A stretch of DNA of 64,000 nt, from contig NZ_CP162487.1 of assembly GCF_041240605.1 (NCBI RefSeq), forward strand, positions 3,975,001 to 4,039,000, written 5' to 3'. A program made the translations under genes and the position numbers. The notes under the pieces are model-generated. The model made no database searches. It saw only the letters and a program-made list of their open reading frames with translations, and was not told the DNA's origin. Of this stretch, positions 32,293 through 41,711 are shown piece by piece; within the stretch, counting starts at the first letter, position 1; every line of letters starts with the position of its first letter. This DNA comes from Xanthomonas sp. DAR 80977 (lineage in GTDB: Bacteria; Pseudomonadota; Gammaproteobacteria; Xanthomonadales; Xanthomonadaceae).

Positions 32293-35200
32293 CTAGGGCT
32301 GCACGACGCTGATCGTGCCCGGGTTGCTGCGCCCCACCCCGCGCAGGTCGGGACGGTACATGTCCTCGACCAGCGGTGGCGGCACCGTGTAGGTGCCCGG
32401 GGTCACCGCACGCACCAGGTAGAACACCTGCGCCTTGCTGCCCGATGCCAGGCTCAGCGCGGCCACGTAGCGGTCGTCGCGGAACTCCTCGTGCTTGACG
32501 TCGGCGGCGTTGGAACGGTCGCTGATCTCGATGCCGTCCACCACCACATCGGCCCACTGCTTGGCGTCGCCCAGGTTGAAGTTCTCGATCTCCAGACCGG
32601 CCGGCAGCAGGTCGGTCAACAGCGCGTCGGGCATGCTCACGTTGGAGGTGACGGTGACGCGCACGATCAGTGCCTCGCCTTCCTTCAGCGGCCGCGGCGT
32701 CCACGGCTTGCCGTCGGTGCCGTACCACTCGCGCTCCACCTTCAGCGTGCTCTCGTCCACCTCCGGCGCCTTGCGCGGGATGCCGGCGATTTCCAGGCTG
32801 GCGTACATCGGCGCCTCGCCCTGCGGCACGAAGCTGACCCCGCGCGCCAGCTCGGCCTCGCCGAACAGGCGGCCGAAGGCCTTGGCCGCGCCGATCGCCT
32901 CGCTGCTGTCGCCGATCGCCAGCTGCCCGGACACCAGCTTGCTCTGGTTGGCCAGCAGCGCCTTGCCCATCCGCGCCAGCGCCACCTGCTCCTGGGTGCT
33001 CAGCCACAGCCAGCCGCCGCGGCGGCGCGCGTCGATCTCACGGCCCAGCGCCACCGCGCGCGCGTCGTACTCGGGCTTGGCCAGGCCGCGCTCGTGCAGC
33101 AGCGCGATCATCAGCGCGTCGTCGCGGATCACGCTGCCGTAGTCGCCGAAGTAAGGCGGACGGTCGCCGCTGTCCTTGGCGAAGCCGGCCGCGATCGCCG
33201 CCTCGCCACGCTTCTTGTCGCCCTGCAGCGACAGCGCCACGCCCAGGTGCACCAGCGACAGGCCGGTCAGCGCCTTGCCGCGGTCGTTGTCGTACAGCGC
33301 GCGCAGCGTGCCCAGCGGGGCGCGGTTGACCCGCGCCAGCACGTAGCCGGACCAGGCCTGGTTGGCGAACTTCAGGTTCTCGCGGCGGTCCTGCCCGTAG
33401 AAGTTGTTGCCGCCGGACAGCAGGTCCTCGCTGAGCCGGTTGAGCGCCTTCTGCAGCACGTTGTCGGGCACCGCGAAGCCGGCGTCCTTGGCGTCGAGCA
33501 GGAACTCGGCGATGTACGGGGTCAGGCCCGGATTGACGTAGCCGTCGTCGCCCCACATCGAGAAGTGGCCGCTGGAGATCTGCATCGACGCCAGCCGCCC
33601 GAACGCGCCTTCCATGCGCGCGCGGCGGGTGGCCGCGTCCAGGCCCTTGGCGCCGAGCAGCCTGGCGGTGGCGTCGTCGAGCAGCAGCGCGGCGTAGCCC
33701 TTGCTGGTGGTCTGCTCGGCGCAGCCGTACGGGTACTCCAGCGCGCCCTGCAGCGCGCTGGCGAACGGGATCGGCGGCAACGCGCTGACCAGCATGCGCG
33801 CGTTGACCGAGCCGGCCATCAGGCCCTCGGCATCGGCCATGCCCAGCGTCACCGGCGCCAGCGGATCCAGCACGCGGGTCTGCGCGCGCAGCACCGACGG
33901 CCACGCCGCGCGCACCGGCAGGTCGTAGCGGCGGTCCACGGCGAAGCCGTTGCCGTCCACCCGCACCCGCACCTTGGCCACGCTATAGCCCTCCTGCGCC
34001 ACCAGCGGGAAGCTCAGCGTGGCCTTGCCGTCCTTGCCGAGCTTGGCGCTGCGCGCGTTCTCGGCGATCGCCAGCGGGCCTTCGCCGTCCACCCGCACCT
34101 TGAACTCGCCCGGCTGCCCGGTGAAGTTCTGCACGTCCAGGGTGACCGTGCTGCGGTCGCCCGGCGCCATCACCCGCGGCATGCTGGCCTCGGCCACGAT
34201 CGGCGCGCGCACCAGCGTCTCCACGTCGCGGTTGCCGTAGCGCTCGTCCGAATACACCAGCGCCGACACCCGTAGCGTGCCGTTGAAGTCCGGCACCGGC
34301 AGCTGCACCCGCGCGTTGCCCTTGGCGTCGAGCTTCACCGAGCCGGAGAACAGGTCCACGGTCTGCACCCGCGCGGTCGGGCGCTTGGCCTGCGGCAACG
34401 CCGCCAGCGCCATGTCTCCGCCGAAGCGCAGCTTGCCGGTGCCGCCCTCGAAGCTCTCGATCACGCGGCCGTAGATGTCGTAGGCGTCCACGCCCAGGCG
34501 CCGCTGCGCGAAGAACTGCGCGTTGGCGTCGGGCACCGGGAAGCGGGTGATGTTGAGGATGCCCACGTCGACCGCGGAGATGGTCACGTGCGCCTGCTTG
34601 CCGGCCAGTTCCGGCACGCTGACCGTGACCGGCAGCGGCTGCTCCGGGCGCATCTGCTTGGGCGCGACCAGGCCCACCGCCACGCGCCGGGTCTTGCGCT
34701 CCATCGGCACGAAGGCCACGCCGACCGCGCGCGCCGGGGTGATCTTGCTCGGCGCCGAACCGCCGCGGAACACCAGCGCGGTGACGTAGACGTCGTGGCG
34801 CTCCCAGTCCTTGGTCACCGGGATCTCGAAGCTGCTGCCCGGCTTCACGTCGATGTCCTGCACGTACAGCATCCTGTCGCTCTCGACCATCAGCACGCCG
34901 GGGCCGGCATGCGGCGGGGTCAGGGTGACCTTGAGCGTGTCGCCGGCCTTGTAGCCGGTCTTGTCCAGCGCCAGCTTGACCTTGTCCGGGCGCGCATCCA
35001 GGCCGCGGTTCTCGTCGTTCCAGCTCCAGCCGGCGCGGAACGGATAGCGCGTGGTCAGGCCGGTGGACGGGTCGAACACGTCCACCCGGTACTCGCCCCA
35101 CTCCACCGGGAAGTCGAACTTGGCCGCGCCGCTGCCGGCATCGACGGTGATGCTCTGCTTGTTCTCGAAGCGGCGGGTGAAGTCGTAGTCCCAGCGGTTG

Positions 35201-37230
35201 TCGGTGAACGCCCAGTGGTAGTCGCGCAGCTCGCGCACCAGGGTCACCTTCAGCCCCTTGGCCGGCTGCGGCTTGCCCTGCGCGTCGACCCGCATCAGCT
35301 CGAAGCGCGCGTTGGCATTGGAATCCGCGCCGTCCTTGTCGTCGAACAGCGGACGCACGCCGACCAGCGCCGGCGCCGGCCACAGCACGCGCTTGAGCGT
35401 GCGGGTGACGGTGCGCCCGCCGGTCTCGTACACGCTGGCCGAGACCAGCGCGGCGATGGTGCTGGTCGGCTTGGCCTCGTCCGGCAGCGCCAGGTCCTCG
35501 GCGATCTTGCCGTCGGCGCCGAACTCGGTATCGATCACGTCCTTGGCTTCGCGCGGCAGCTGCAGCGTCGGGTCGCCGAAGAAATAGCCCGGCAGCGCCT
35601 CCACCGGATGCTGCTCGACCGCCACCGCCAGCTTGGCGGTGAAGCGGTTGCCGTCGGCCGGCGCGCCGTACAGGTAGGCGGCGGTGGCCTGCAGCTTGAA
35701 CGGCTCGCCCGGCTTGAGCGTCTTCTGCGCGCTGTCCAGGTCCAGCTTCATGCGCTCGGGCAGGAATTCCTCGATGCGCAGGGTCATGCCCTGCACCGCT
35801 TCCTTGCTGGCCGGGTCGGTGCGGAACTCGACCTGCCAGCGCCCGGTCGGCGCATCGGCGGGAATCAGCTGCTCGAAGCTGAAATAGCCCTGTTCGCCCG
35901 GCTGCAGGCGGGTCTCGCGGAAGATCTTGCCGTCGGGCTGCTTCAGGCGCAGGAACACCGGCTGCGCGCCCTTGCCGCTGGTCGCCACCGGCTTGCCGTC
36001 GTTGTCGCGCAGCAGCGCCGACACGCGCACCGTCTCGCCGGGGCGGTACAGGTCGCGGCCGGACCAGGCGAACACGTCGAACCAGGCGTTCTCGCGCCCG
36101 GCCACGGCGAACTCGCTCAGGTCCAGCGCCGGCTGGTTGAACGGCAGCATCGACAGGTCGGTGCCGCTGCGCGCCACCAGCACCTGGCCGGCGTCGAGCG
36201 TGTAGTTCAGCAGCGCGTTGCCGTTGGCGTCGGTCTCGCCCTTCAGGAACAGCTCGCCCTTGGCGTCGAGCACGCGCAGCTCCACCTTCTTCAGCGGCTC
36301 CCCGCTCTGCAGCGAGGCGGTGTGCACGAACAGCTTGTCCTTGTAGGCGCGCGCGTGCAGGCCGATGTCGCTGACGGTGAAGAACGCGGTGTCGTATTCG
36401 TTCTCGAACCGGCCCGGGCGCTTCATCACCGCGAAGTACAGGCCCGGCGCCTGCAGTTCCTTGATCTCCTGGATCGGCAGATAGGTCAGCGCGCGTTCGT
36501 TCTTGTCGCCGCCGAGCACGAAGCGGTTGACGTAGACCGACTCGGCCAGCTGCGAGATCGGGGTGTGGTCGCTGTAGTCGCTGTCCATCTCCCAGCTGCC
36601 GCGGCGGCCGCCGCGCTGGTACTGGGCGAAGAACGCCGGCAATGAGCCTTCCTTGACCCGCATGAATTCCACGTCCACTTCCGGCACGTTGAGCGAGACC
36701 ACCGGCAGGCCGCGGCTCTCGCGCGCCGGCAGCACGCTGCCCTGCGAGGCGAAGCCGACCGCCGGCTCCAGTTCGCCGGTATAGACCTTCTGCTTGAGCG
36801 GCTTGCCCAGGCGGCTGCCGTCGGCGGCGAGCAGGTCGGCGGAGATCAGCACGGTGTAGTCCTTGGCCGCCTCCACGTACGGATAGCGCAGGGTCTTGCC
36901 GTCGTCGGACAGCGACCAGGCGCTGTCGTCGGTGCCGACCTTCTCCTCGAAGCGCAGCAGCTTGTCGAAGTCCTGGGTGCCGACCAGCGGCCGCGAGAAT
37001 TCCAGCGCCAGCGACAGGCCGTCGCGCTTCTGGTCCGGATAGGCGCGGACCAGGCCGAAGCCCTTCATCGCTTCCTTCTGGCCCTTGACCGGTTCGCCGC
37101 TGGCGTCGGGCAACTGCCCGGATTCGTTGCGCTTGCAGCCGCCCAGCGCCAGCGCCAGGCCCAGCAGCAGGAAGGTGCTCAACAGCCCCGCGCGCAGGAG
37201 GCGCCACTGCCGCTTCGAATCCGTGTGCAT
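32293..37230 (-). CDS. yfhM: Bacterial alpha-2-macroglobulin lipoprotein (YfhM type)
   Basis: 1645 residues, close to E. coli YfhM (1653). The N-terminus carries a lipoprotein signal with lipobox L-G-G-C ('LLLGLALALGGCKRN'), so it is anchored in the periplasm. Repeated MG-type beta domains follow, with 'DVFAWSGRDLYRPGETVRVSALLRD' in the middle. The thioester motif 'EYPYGCAEQTTSKGYA' (about residue 1168) is intact, so it should trap proteases covalently. A C-terminal alpha/alpha toroid precedes the receptor-like end. Bacterial members are thought to protect the cell from foreign proteases and usually sit beside pbpC, which is 14.6 kb away here. A terminator follows; the gene is monocistronic. 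Confidence 0.95.
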   Translation of the reverse strand: MHTDSKRQWRLLRAGLLSTFLLLGLALALGGCKRNESGQLPDASGEPVKGQKEAMKGFGLVRAYPDQKRDGLSLALEFSRPLVGTQDFDKLLRFEEKVGTDDSAWSLSDDGKTLRYPYVEAAKDYTVLISADLLAADGSRLGKPLKQKVYTGELEPAVGFASQGSVLPARESRGLPVVSLNVPEVDVEFMRVKEGSLPAFFAQYQRGGRRGSWEMDSDYSDHTPISQLAESVYVNRFVLGGDKNERALTYLPIQEIKELQAPGLYFAVMKRPGRFENEYDTAFFTVSDIGLHARAYKDKLFVHTASLQSGEPLKKVELRVLDAKGELFLKGETDANGNALLNYTLDAGQVLVARSGTDLSMLPFNQPALDLSEFAVAGRENAWFDVFAWSGRDLYRPGETVRVSALLRDNDGKPVATSGKGAQPVFLRLKQPDGKIFRETRLQPGEQGYFSFEQLIPADAPTGRWQVEFRTDPASKEAVQGMTLRIEEFLPERMKLDLDSAQKTLKPGEPFKLQATAAYLYGAPADGNRFTAKLAVAVEQHPVEALPGYFFGDPTLQLPREAKDVIDTEFGADGKIAEDLALPDEAKPTSTIAALVSASVYETGGRTVTRTLKRVLWPAPALVGVRPLFDDKDGADSNANARFELMRVDAQGKPQPAKGLKVTLVRELRDYHWAFTDNRWDYDFTRRFENKQSITVDAGSGAAKFDFPVEWGEYRVDVFDPSTGLTTRYPFRAGWSWNDENRGLDARPDKVKLALDKTGYKAGDTLKVTLTPPHAGPGVLMVESDRMLYVQDIDVKPGSSFEIPVTKDWERHDVYVTALVFRGGSAPSKITPARAVGVAFVPMERKTRRVAVGLVAPKQMRPEQPLPVTVSVPELAGKQAHVTISAVDVGILNITRFPVPDANAQFFAQRRLGVDAYDIYGRVIESFEGGTGKLRFGGDMALAALPQAKRPTARVQTVDLFSGSVKLDAKGNARVQLPVPDFNGTLRVSALVYSDERYGNRDVETLVRAPIVAEASMPRVMAPGDRSTVTLDVQNFTGQPGEFKVRVDGEGPLAIAENARSAKLGKDGKATLSFPLVAQEGYSVAKVRVRVDGNGFAVDRRYDLPVRAAWPSVLRAQTRVLDPLAPVTLGMADAEGLMAGSVNARMLVSALPPIPFASALQGALEYPYGCAEQTTSKGYAALLLDDATARLLGAKGLDAATRRARMEGAFGRLASMQISSGHFSMWGDDGYVNPGLTPYIAEFLLDAKDAGFAVPDNVLQKALNRLSEDLLSGGNNFYGQDRRENLKFANQAWSGYVLARVNRAPLGTLRALYDNDRGKALTGLSLVHLGVALSLQGDKKRGEAAIAAGFAKDSGDRPPYFGDYGSVIRDDALMIALLHERGLAKPEYDARAVALGREIDARRRGGWLWLSTQEQVALARMGKALLANQSKLVSGQLAIGDSSEAIGAAKAFGRLFGEAELARGVSFVPQGEAPMYASLEIAGIPRKAPEVDESTLKVEREWYGTDGKPWTPRPLKEGEALIVRVTVTSNVSMPDALLTDLLPAGLEIENFNLGDAKQWADVVVDGIEISDRSNAADVKHEEFRDDRYVAALSLASGSKAQVFYLVRAVTPGTYTVPPPLVEDMYRPDLRGVGRSNPGTISVVQP

Positions 37231-37547
37231 ACGTTCGCTCCGTGAAAGTGGCGCGAGTATAGAACGCCGGCGCGACGGCGGGAGGGCCGGCATGGCGATC
37301 GCGAACGCGGCGTTCGCCGGCGCCTGGCGAGCGGGTTGCGCGGCGGGGGCAGCGCCACCGGCCAGGCCGCGCACGCGGCGATTCCGGCGCTCCTGTTGCG
37401 GGTGCATCGGCCGGGTGCCCACGGTTCGCCCAGCCCCGATGCAGTCAGGACTGAAGTCCCTGCCACAGTGCACCCGGCGAGTTGGCCGCGGCTCCCTGTA
37501 GGAGCGGCTTCAGTCGCGACGAACGAAGCCTTGGACTCGCCGCCGCC
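37231..37547. other. Intergenic region with degenerate REP arms
   Basis: It contains GGACTGAAGTCCCTGCCACA (37447-37466) and CTGTAGGAGCGGCTTCAGTC (from 37496), two REP-like arms in outward order. The alpha-2-macroglobulin promoter must also lie here; I see no other gene. Confidence 0.55.
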
Positions 37548-38573
37548 TCAGCGCAACAGGCGCTGCATGTACAACGCGATCAGCCGCGGCCGGTCCAGCG
37601 CCAGGCAGACCTGGACGTTGGCGGCGCCACTTGCGGCTTGGCGACCGTCCACCCCGCCACCTGCCTCACCGCCAGGCGGCACTTCCCGCGTATACCCCTG
37701 GTCGTCGACGGCGATGCGCAGCGGCACCGTCGGGCACAGGCCCGGGTCGAGCAGTTGCGCCACCGGCACCACGTCGAACAGGGTCGGCGTGGCGCTGGCC
37801 CAGGGCTGGTCGGTGTCGCGCCACTGGTAGTAGAGCTGGGTCAGCGCGTCGGTCAGCGGATCGCCATGCGCGAACAGCGCCACCCGCTCCGGTTCCTCCA
37901 GGGTCACCTGGGTCGCGTCCAGCGGCAGCATCACCAGCGGCACGCCGGCGGCGAACACGCGCTGCGCGGCGCCGATGTCGGACACGATGTTGTACTCGGG
38001 CGCCGGCGGGTTCGCCGGGCGGTAGCGCGACTTGCCGTAGCCGGCGCGCACCGAGCCGCCCATCAGCACCACCTGCCTGAGCATGGCGAAGCCCTGCGGG
38101 TCGCGCTGCAGCGCGCGCGCCGCGTCGGTCAGCGGACCCAGCACCAGCAGCGTGACCTGGCCCGGATGGCGCCGCGCCTGCGCCAGGATGAACTCCGCCG
38201 CGTCCGGCGCGTTGCGCGGCCGCGTGCCCTGCGCCGCCCAGCGCTCCTGGCTGAAGGGGATGGCGCTGGCGGTCTGCTGGCCGATCGCCAGCGGGATCGC
38301 GCTGCGCCCGGCCTGCCGCAACAGCCGCTGCAGCAGCTGCGCGCGCAGCCCGGTATCGCCCCAGGCCGAGGCGATGCCGAGCACGTCCAGTTCCGGGCTG
38401 CGCAGCAGCAGCGCCAGCGCGAAGGCATCGTCGATGTCGTCGCCGATATCGGTGGACACCACCACCTTCTGCGTCGCGACCGGCGTGGTGGCCGGGTCCG
38501 CCGCAGTGGCGGCTGCCGCGATCGGCGCCAACGCCAGCAGCGCCAGCGCCGCCCACCCTTTCAGATTGCGCAT
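37548..38573 (-). CDS. Exported inosine-uridine-type nucleoside hydrolase
   Basis: 341 residues. A signal peptide (MRNLKGWAALALLALAPIAAAA) precedes the family hallmark 'VVVSTDIGDDIDDAFALALLLRSPELDVLGI', whose Asp cluster binds Ca2+ and ribose. 'GPLTDAARAL', 'VLMGGSVRAG' and 'PEYNIVSDIGAAQRVF' (N and D of the active site) follow. It cleaves nucleosides to base and ribose, here outside the cytoplasm, which is unusual because most characterised bacterial members are cytosolic. It lies 75 bp after the second TonB receptor gene, same strand, pointing to a scavenging unit for nucleosides. The short Gly-rich stretch 'PPGGEAGGGVDGRQAAS' near the C-terminus is likely a disordered loop. Confidence 0.9.
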   Translation of the reverse strand: MRNLKGWAALALLALAPIAAAATAADPATTPVATQKVVVSTDIGDDIDDAFALALLLRSPELDVLGIASAWGDTGLRAQLLQRLLRQAGRSAIPLAIGQQTASAIPFSQERWAAQGTRPRNAPDAAEFILAQARRHPGQVTLLVLGPLTDAARALQRDPQGFAMLRQVVLMGGSVRAGYGKSRYRPANPPAPEYNIVSDIGAAQRVFAAGVPLVMLPLDATQVTLEEPERVALFAHGDPLTDALTQLYYQWRDTDQPWASATPTLFDVVPVAQLLDPGLCPTVPLRIAVDDQGYTREVPPGGEAGGGVDGRQAASGAANVQVCLALDRPRLIALYMQRLLR

Positions 38574-38648
38574 GCGCGCCTCCCGCCAAAAGAAACCGCC
38601 GGCATGATAGCCGGCGGTCCGTGGTTCACCGCAGTGCCGCCGCGCCGA

Positions 38649-40868
38649 TCAGAAGTTGGCGCGGAACTGCGCGCCGACGATGCGCGGATCGTTGATGAAG
38701 CCGGTGAGGTTGTTGAAGTCGATCGCACCGGTGGCGCGGATCTGGTTGGTGCAGTTGCGGCAGAACACCGACACCTCGTACGCGCCAGCGCCCCAGTTGT
38801 AGCCGATCTTGGCGCCGCCCTCGAGCAGCGGCTGGCCGACGAACTCGCGCGAGTCGTACAGGAAGAAGTTGATCTCGCTGCGGTAGGACCAGTCGGTGAA
38901 GAAGAAGAACTCGGCGTCGTCGCCCACAGGGATGCCGTAGCGCAGCGTGGCGTTGCCCATCCACTTGGCCGCCTGCGGCAGCACGTTGCCGTCGATGATG
39001 GCGTTGCCGGCGGCGTTGAGCGGATCGGTCACGGTGCAGGTGCGGCACACGCCGACCGACAGGGTCGGATCCTCGATGCGGGTCCAGTTGTAGGCGCCGC
39101 CCAGGGTGAAGCGCAGGTTCTGGGTGAGCAGCGCCTCGAAGTCGAACTCGGCGCCGCGCGCCTTGGACTTGTCGGCGTTGAGCAGGCGCACGTCGTTGGA
39201 GGTGCCGCCGACCGCGGTCAGCTGCTGGTTCTTCACCCGGAAATCGTAGATGTCGAAGCTGATGCGCGCGCGCTTGTCGAACAGGTCGGACTTGATGCCG
39301 ATCTCGTAGGAGTCCACGGTCTCCGGCGCGGCCACGGTCAGCGGCGCGGTCGCCGACGGCACGCCGAAGCTGGCGCCGCGGAAGCCGCGCGCGGCGCGGG
39401 CATAGACGTTGACGTCGTCGTTGATGGTGTAGGTCGCGCTGACGTCGCCGGTGACCTTGGAGTTGTCGGTGCTGCCGGTGGACGGCTCGAGCAGGGTGAC
39501 GCGGTCCAGCGCCAGCACGTCGAAGGTCTTCTTGTCGTAGGTGTAGCGGATGCCGGCGCGCAGGTCCAGGCGGTCGGTCGCGGCATAGTTCAGCGAGCCG
39601 AACGCCGCCCACGAGGTGTTGCGCTGGCGGGTCAGCTGGTAGCTGCTCAGGGTGCCGCCGCCCAGGGTGTTGTAGGTGTAGTTCTCGCCTTCCACCGAAT
39701 CGTGGAAGTAGTACAGGCCGGCCTGCCAGTTGACCGGGCCGGCGTACTGCGACTCGGCGCGCAGCTCCTGCGAGTACTGGTCCAGGTTCTTGATGCCGCC
39801 GGCGGTTTCCACCGGGAACGCGATCACCCCGGGGCCGGACGGCGGCGCGAACACCGCGCCGTAGCCGCCGTCGATGTCGCCGCGGCTGTAGTACTTGCCG
39901 ATGCCTTCGTAGCCGGTGATCGAGTGCAGCACGATGTCGCCCAGGTCCCAGGTCAGGTTGGCGCTGCCGCCGTAGGTCTGCAGTTCCTGGGTGTTGCCGC
40001 CGTCGATGGAGGCCTTGTCCGGATCGAAGCCGTCGACCAGCTTGTTGCTGCCCGGCTGGAAGATGTTGGCGCGGAACAGCCGCGCGGTGCCGTCGAGGTG
40101 GCGCGCATGCGCGTTGAACAGCGCGCTGAAATCCTCGCCCGGCTGAAACAGCAGCTGCACCCGCACCGCCGAATCGGTGTAGCCCTCGAACGAGCGGTTG
40201 TCCACGGTGTTGTCGACCCAGTCGTCGCGGCGCTGGCCCAGCGCCGACACGCGCGCGGCCCACTTGTCGCCCATGGCGATGCTCAGCCCGGTTTCCATGG
40301 TCATGGTGCCGTAGGTGCCGTAGGACAGGCTGGCGTAGCCGTCGTTGGCGCCGATGGTCGGCTTGACCGAGTTGAACTTGACCACGCCGGCGGGGGTGTT
40401 GCGGCCGAACAGCGTGCCCTGCGGGCCGCGCAGCACTTCCAGGCTCTCCAGGTCGAAGATCGGGAAGCCCTTCAGGAACGCGTTCTCGGCGACCACGTCG
40501 TCGTACACCAGCGACACCGGTTGCGAGGCGTAGGTGTTGAAATCGGTGTTGCCGTAGCCGCGGATGTAGAAGCGCGGGAACACGCGGCCATTGGAGGATT
40601 CGACATTGAGGCTGGGCGCCTTGCCGGCCAGCACGCGCACGTCCGAGCCGCTGGTGGCGATCGCGTCCAGGTATTCCGGGCGCAGCACGCTGGCGGAGAT
40701 CGGCACGTCCTTGGAATCTTCCGAACGCCGTTCGGCGGTCACCTTGACCGTATCCAGGCGGGCGACCCCGTCGCTGCTGTCCGCCTGCTGGGCGGCGGCG
40801 GAGAACGAGAGGGCGGAAACGACGGCGACGGCGAGTGCGCTGGTGCGCAGGGACCAACTGGCGGACAT
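38649..40868 (-). CDS. TonB-dependent outer-membrane receptor (paired with the nucleoside hydrolase)
   Basis: 739 residues. The signal peptide MSASWSLRTSALAVAVVSAL ends at 'SAAAQQ'; a TonB box 'ARLDTVKVTAERRSEDSKDVPIS' is followed by the plug ('GKAPSLNVESSNGRVFPRFYIRGYGNTDFN', 'VLRGPQGTLFGRNTPAGVVKF') and a barrel ending in Phe ('VGAQFRANF'), as needed for outer-membrane assembly. The 'VPISASVL' box is the type seen in sterol/oligosaccharide and organic-nutrient receptors. A C-R-N-C and a C-R-T-C pair in extracellular loops could form disulfides. The start at 40868 has CCGGAG upstream and gives a normal signal peptide; an upstream in-frame ATG at 40958 would not. Confidence 0.92.
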   Translation of the reverse strand: MSASWSLRTSALAVAVVSALSFSAAAQQADSSDGVARLDTVKVTAERRSEDSKDVPISASVLRPEYLDAIATSGSDVRVLAGKAPSLNVESSNGRVFPRFYIRGYGNTDFNTYASQPVSLVYDDVVAENAFLKGFPIFDLESLEVLRGPQGTLFGRNTPAGVVKFNSVKPTIGANDGYASLSYGTYGTMTMETGLSIAMGDKWAARVSALGQRRDDWVDNTVDNRSFEGYTDSAVRVQLLFQPGEDFSALFNAHARHLDGTARLFRANIFQPGSNKLVDGFDPDKASIDGGNTQELQTYGGSANLTWDLGDIVLHSITGYEGIGKYYSRGDIDGGYGAVFAPPSGPGVIAFPVETAGGIKNLDQYSQELRAESQYAGPVNWQAGLYYFHDSVEGENYTYNTLGGGTLSSYQLTRQRNTSWAAFGSLNYAATDRLDLRAGIRYTYDKKTFDVLALDRVTLLEPSTGSTDNSKVTGDVSATYTINDDVNVYARAARGFRGASFGVPSATAPLTVAAPETVDSYEIGIKSDLFDKRARISFDIYDFRVKNQQLTAVGGTSNDVRLLNADKSKARGAEFDFEALLTQNLRFTLGGAYNWTRIEDPTLSVGVCRTCTVTDPLNAAGNAIIDGNVLPQAAKWMGNATLRYGIPVGDDAEFFFFTDWSYRSEINFFLYDSREFVGQPLLEGGAKIGYNWGAGAYEVSVFCRNCTNQIRATGAIDFNNLTGFINDPRIVGAQFRANF

Positions 40869-40957
40869 GGGAACTCCGGAGTGGAATGGGCAAGAGCGGG
40901 GAGGTGCGCGTCGCCGGCAAGCGATGCCGCGCCGCAACATAATTAACACAAAATACA

Positions 40958-40970
40958 CATGCTTTGCATG
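40958..40970. promoter_or_regulatory. Candidate operator upstream of the receptor/nucleoside-hydrolase operon
   Basis: Perfect dyad CATGC-TTT-GCATG next to an AT-rich stretch (AATTAACACAAAATACA), 90 bp upstream of the receptor start codon. The binding protein is unknown. Confidence 0.35.
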
Positions 40971-41129
40971 GCCCGGTCACTTGAACGCGTTAAGGCGCGC
41001 GGCATGGCAGGCCGCGGCAAGCGCCGCCCATGCCCGCCCGGCGCGCACGCCGGGGGCCGCTGCGTTCACAGACCTGCGGCCGGTGCGTCTTGAGAGGGCG
41101 CCATCCGCGCCGCCATCGGAAGCAACCTC

Positions 41130-41654
41130 ATGTCACCACGTCGTTTTTTGTTCGCCGCCGCCCTGTGCGCGGCGCTGCCGGTCCTGTCCGCCCGTGCCGG
41201 GACCTGCACCAGCAACGTCAATGTCGTCGCGAGTAGCCTCTCGGACATCGACAACCGCGACGCCGGCGGCAAGGGCGGGCATGTGGGCCTGCACATGCAG
41301 GACGCCACCACCCCGCTCCCGCCCAGCGGCGCCGACAGCCAGAAGGGAAAATCGGCGTTCGCGGACTGGAACGCCTTCAAGGGCGCCTTCACCAAGTGGG
41401 CCGCCGCCGGCGGGACCCACGCCAACTGCGGCACCAGCGGCGGCGCGAAGGACATCGCCGATGCGGCCAGCGTCGGCATCACCCAGGGCTGGACATGCAC
41501 CGCGGCGGCGGCCAACGGCGTGTGCACGGCCTGGCAGGCGTTCGTTCCGGTCAAGGTCTGCTTCTGGTACGCCAATTCCCCCGGCAAGACAGGCACCGCC
41601 GGCAAGTGGCTGATCAGCACCGCCTACCCGTCCCTCAACGCGGACTGCACCTGA
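41130..41654 (+). CDS. Small secreted six-cysteine protein, unknown
   Basis: 174 residues. The signal peptide MSPRRFLFAAALCAALPVLS ends at 'ARAG'. The mature part of about 150 residues has six cysteines (near its residue 3, then in N-C-G, W-T-C-T, G-V-C-T, K-V-C-F-W and at the end D-C-T), which suggests three disulfides and a stable extracellular protein. Gly/Ala/Thr-rich segments and 'GGHVGLHMQDATTPLPP' match no family I know. It stands alone, divergent from the second TonB receptor and convergent with prpF. It could be an effector, an inhibitor or a surface protein; no function can be assigned. Confidence 0.7.
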   Translation: MSPRRFLFAAALCAALPVLSARAGTCTSNVNVVASSLSDIDNRDAGGKGGHVGLHMQDATTPLPPSGADSQKGKSAFADWNAFKGAFTKWAAAGGTHANCGTSGGAKDIADAASVGITQGWTCTAAAANGVCTAWQAFVPVKVCFWYANSPGKTGTAGKWLISTAYPSLNADCT

Positions 41655-41711
41655 GCCGCGTCCTGCCGCCGCGGACATCGCCTCGCCGAGGCGGCGGCAA
41701 GGCCGGGCGGC

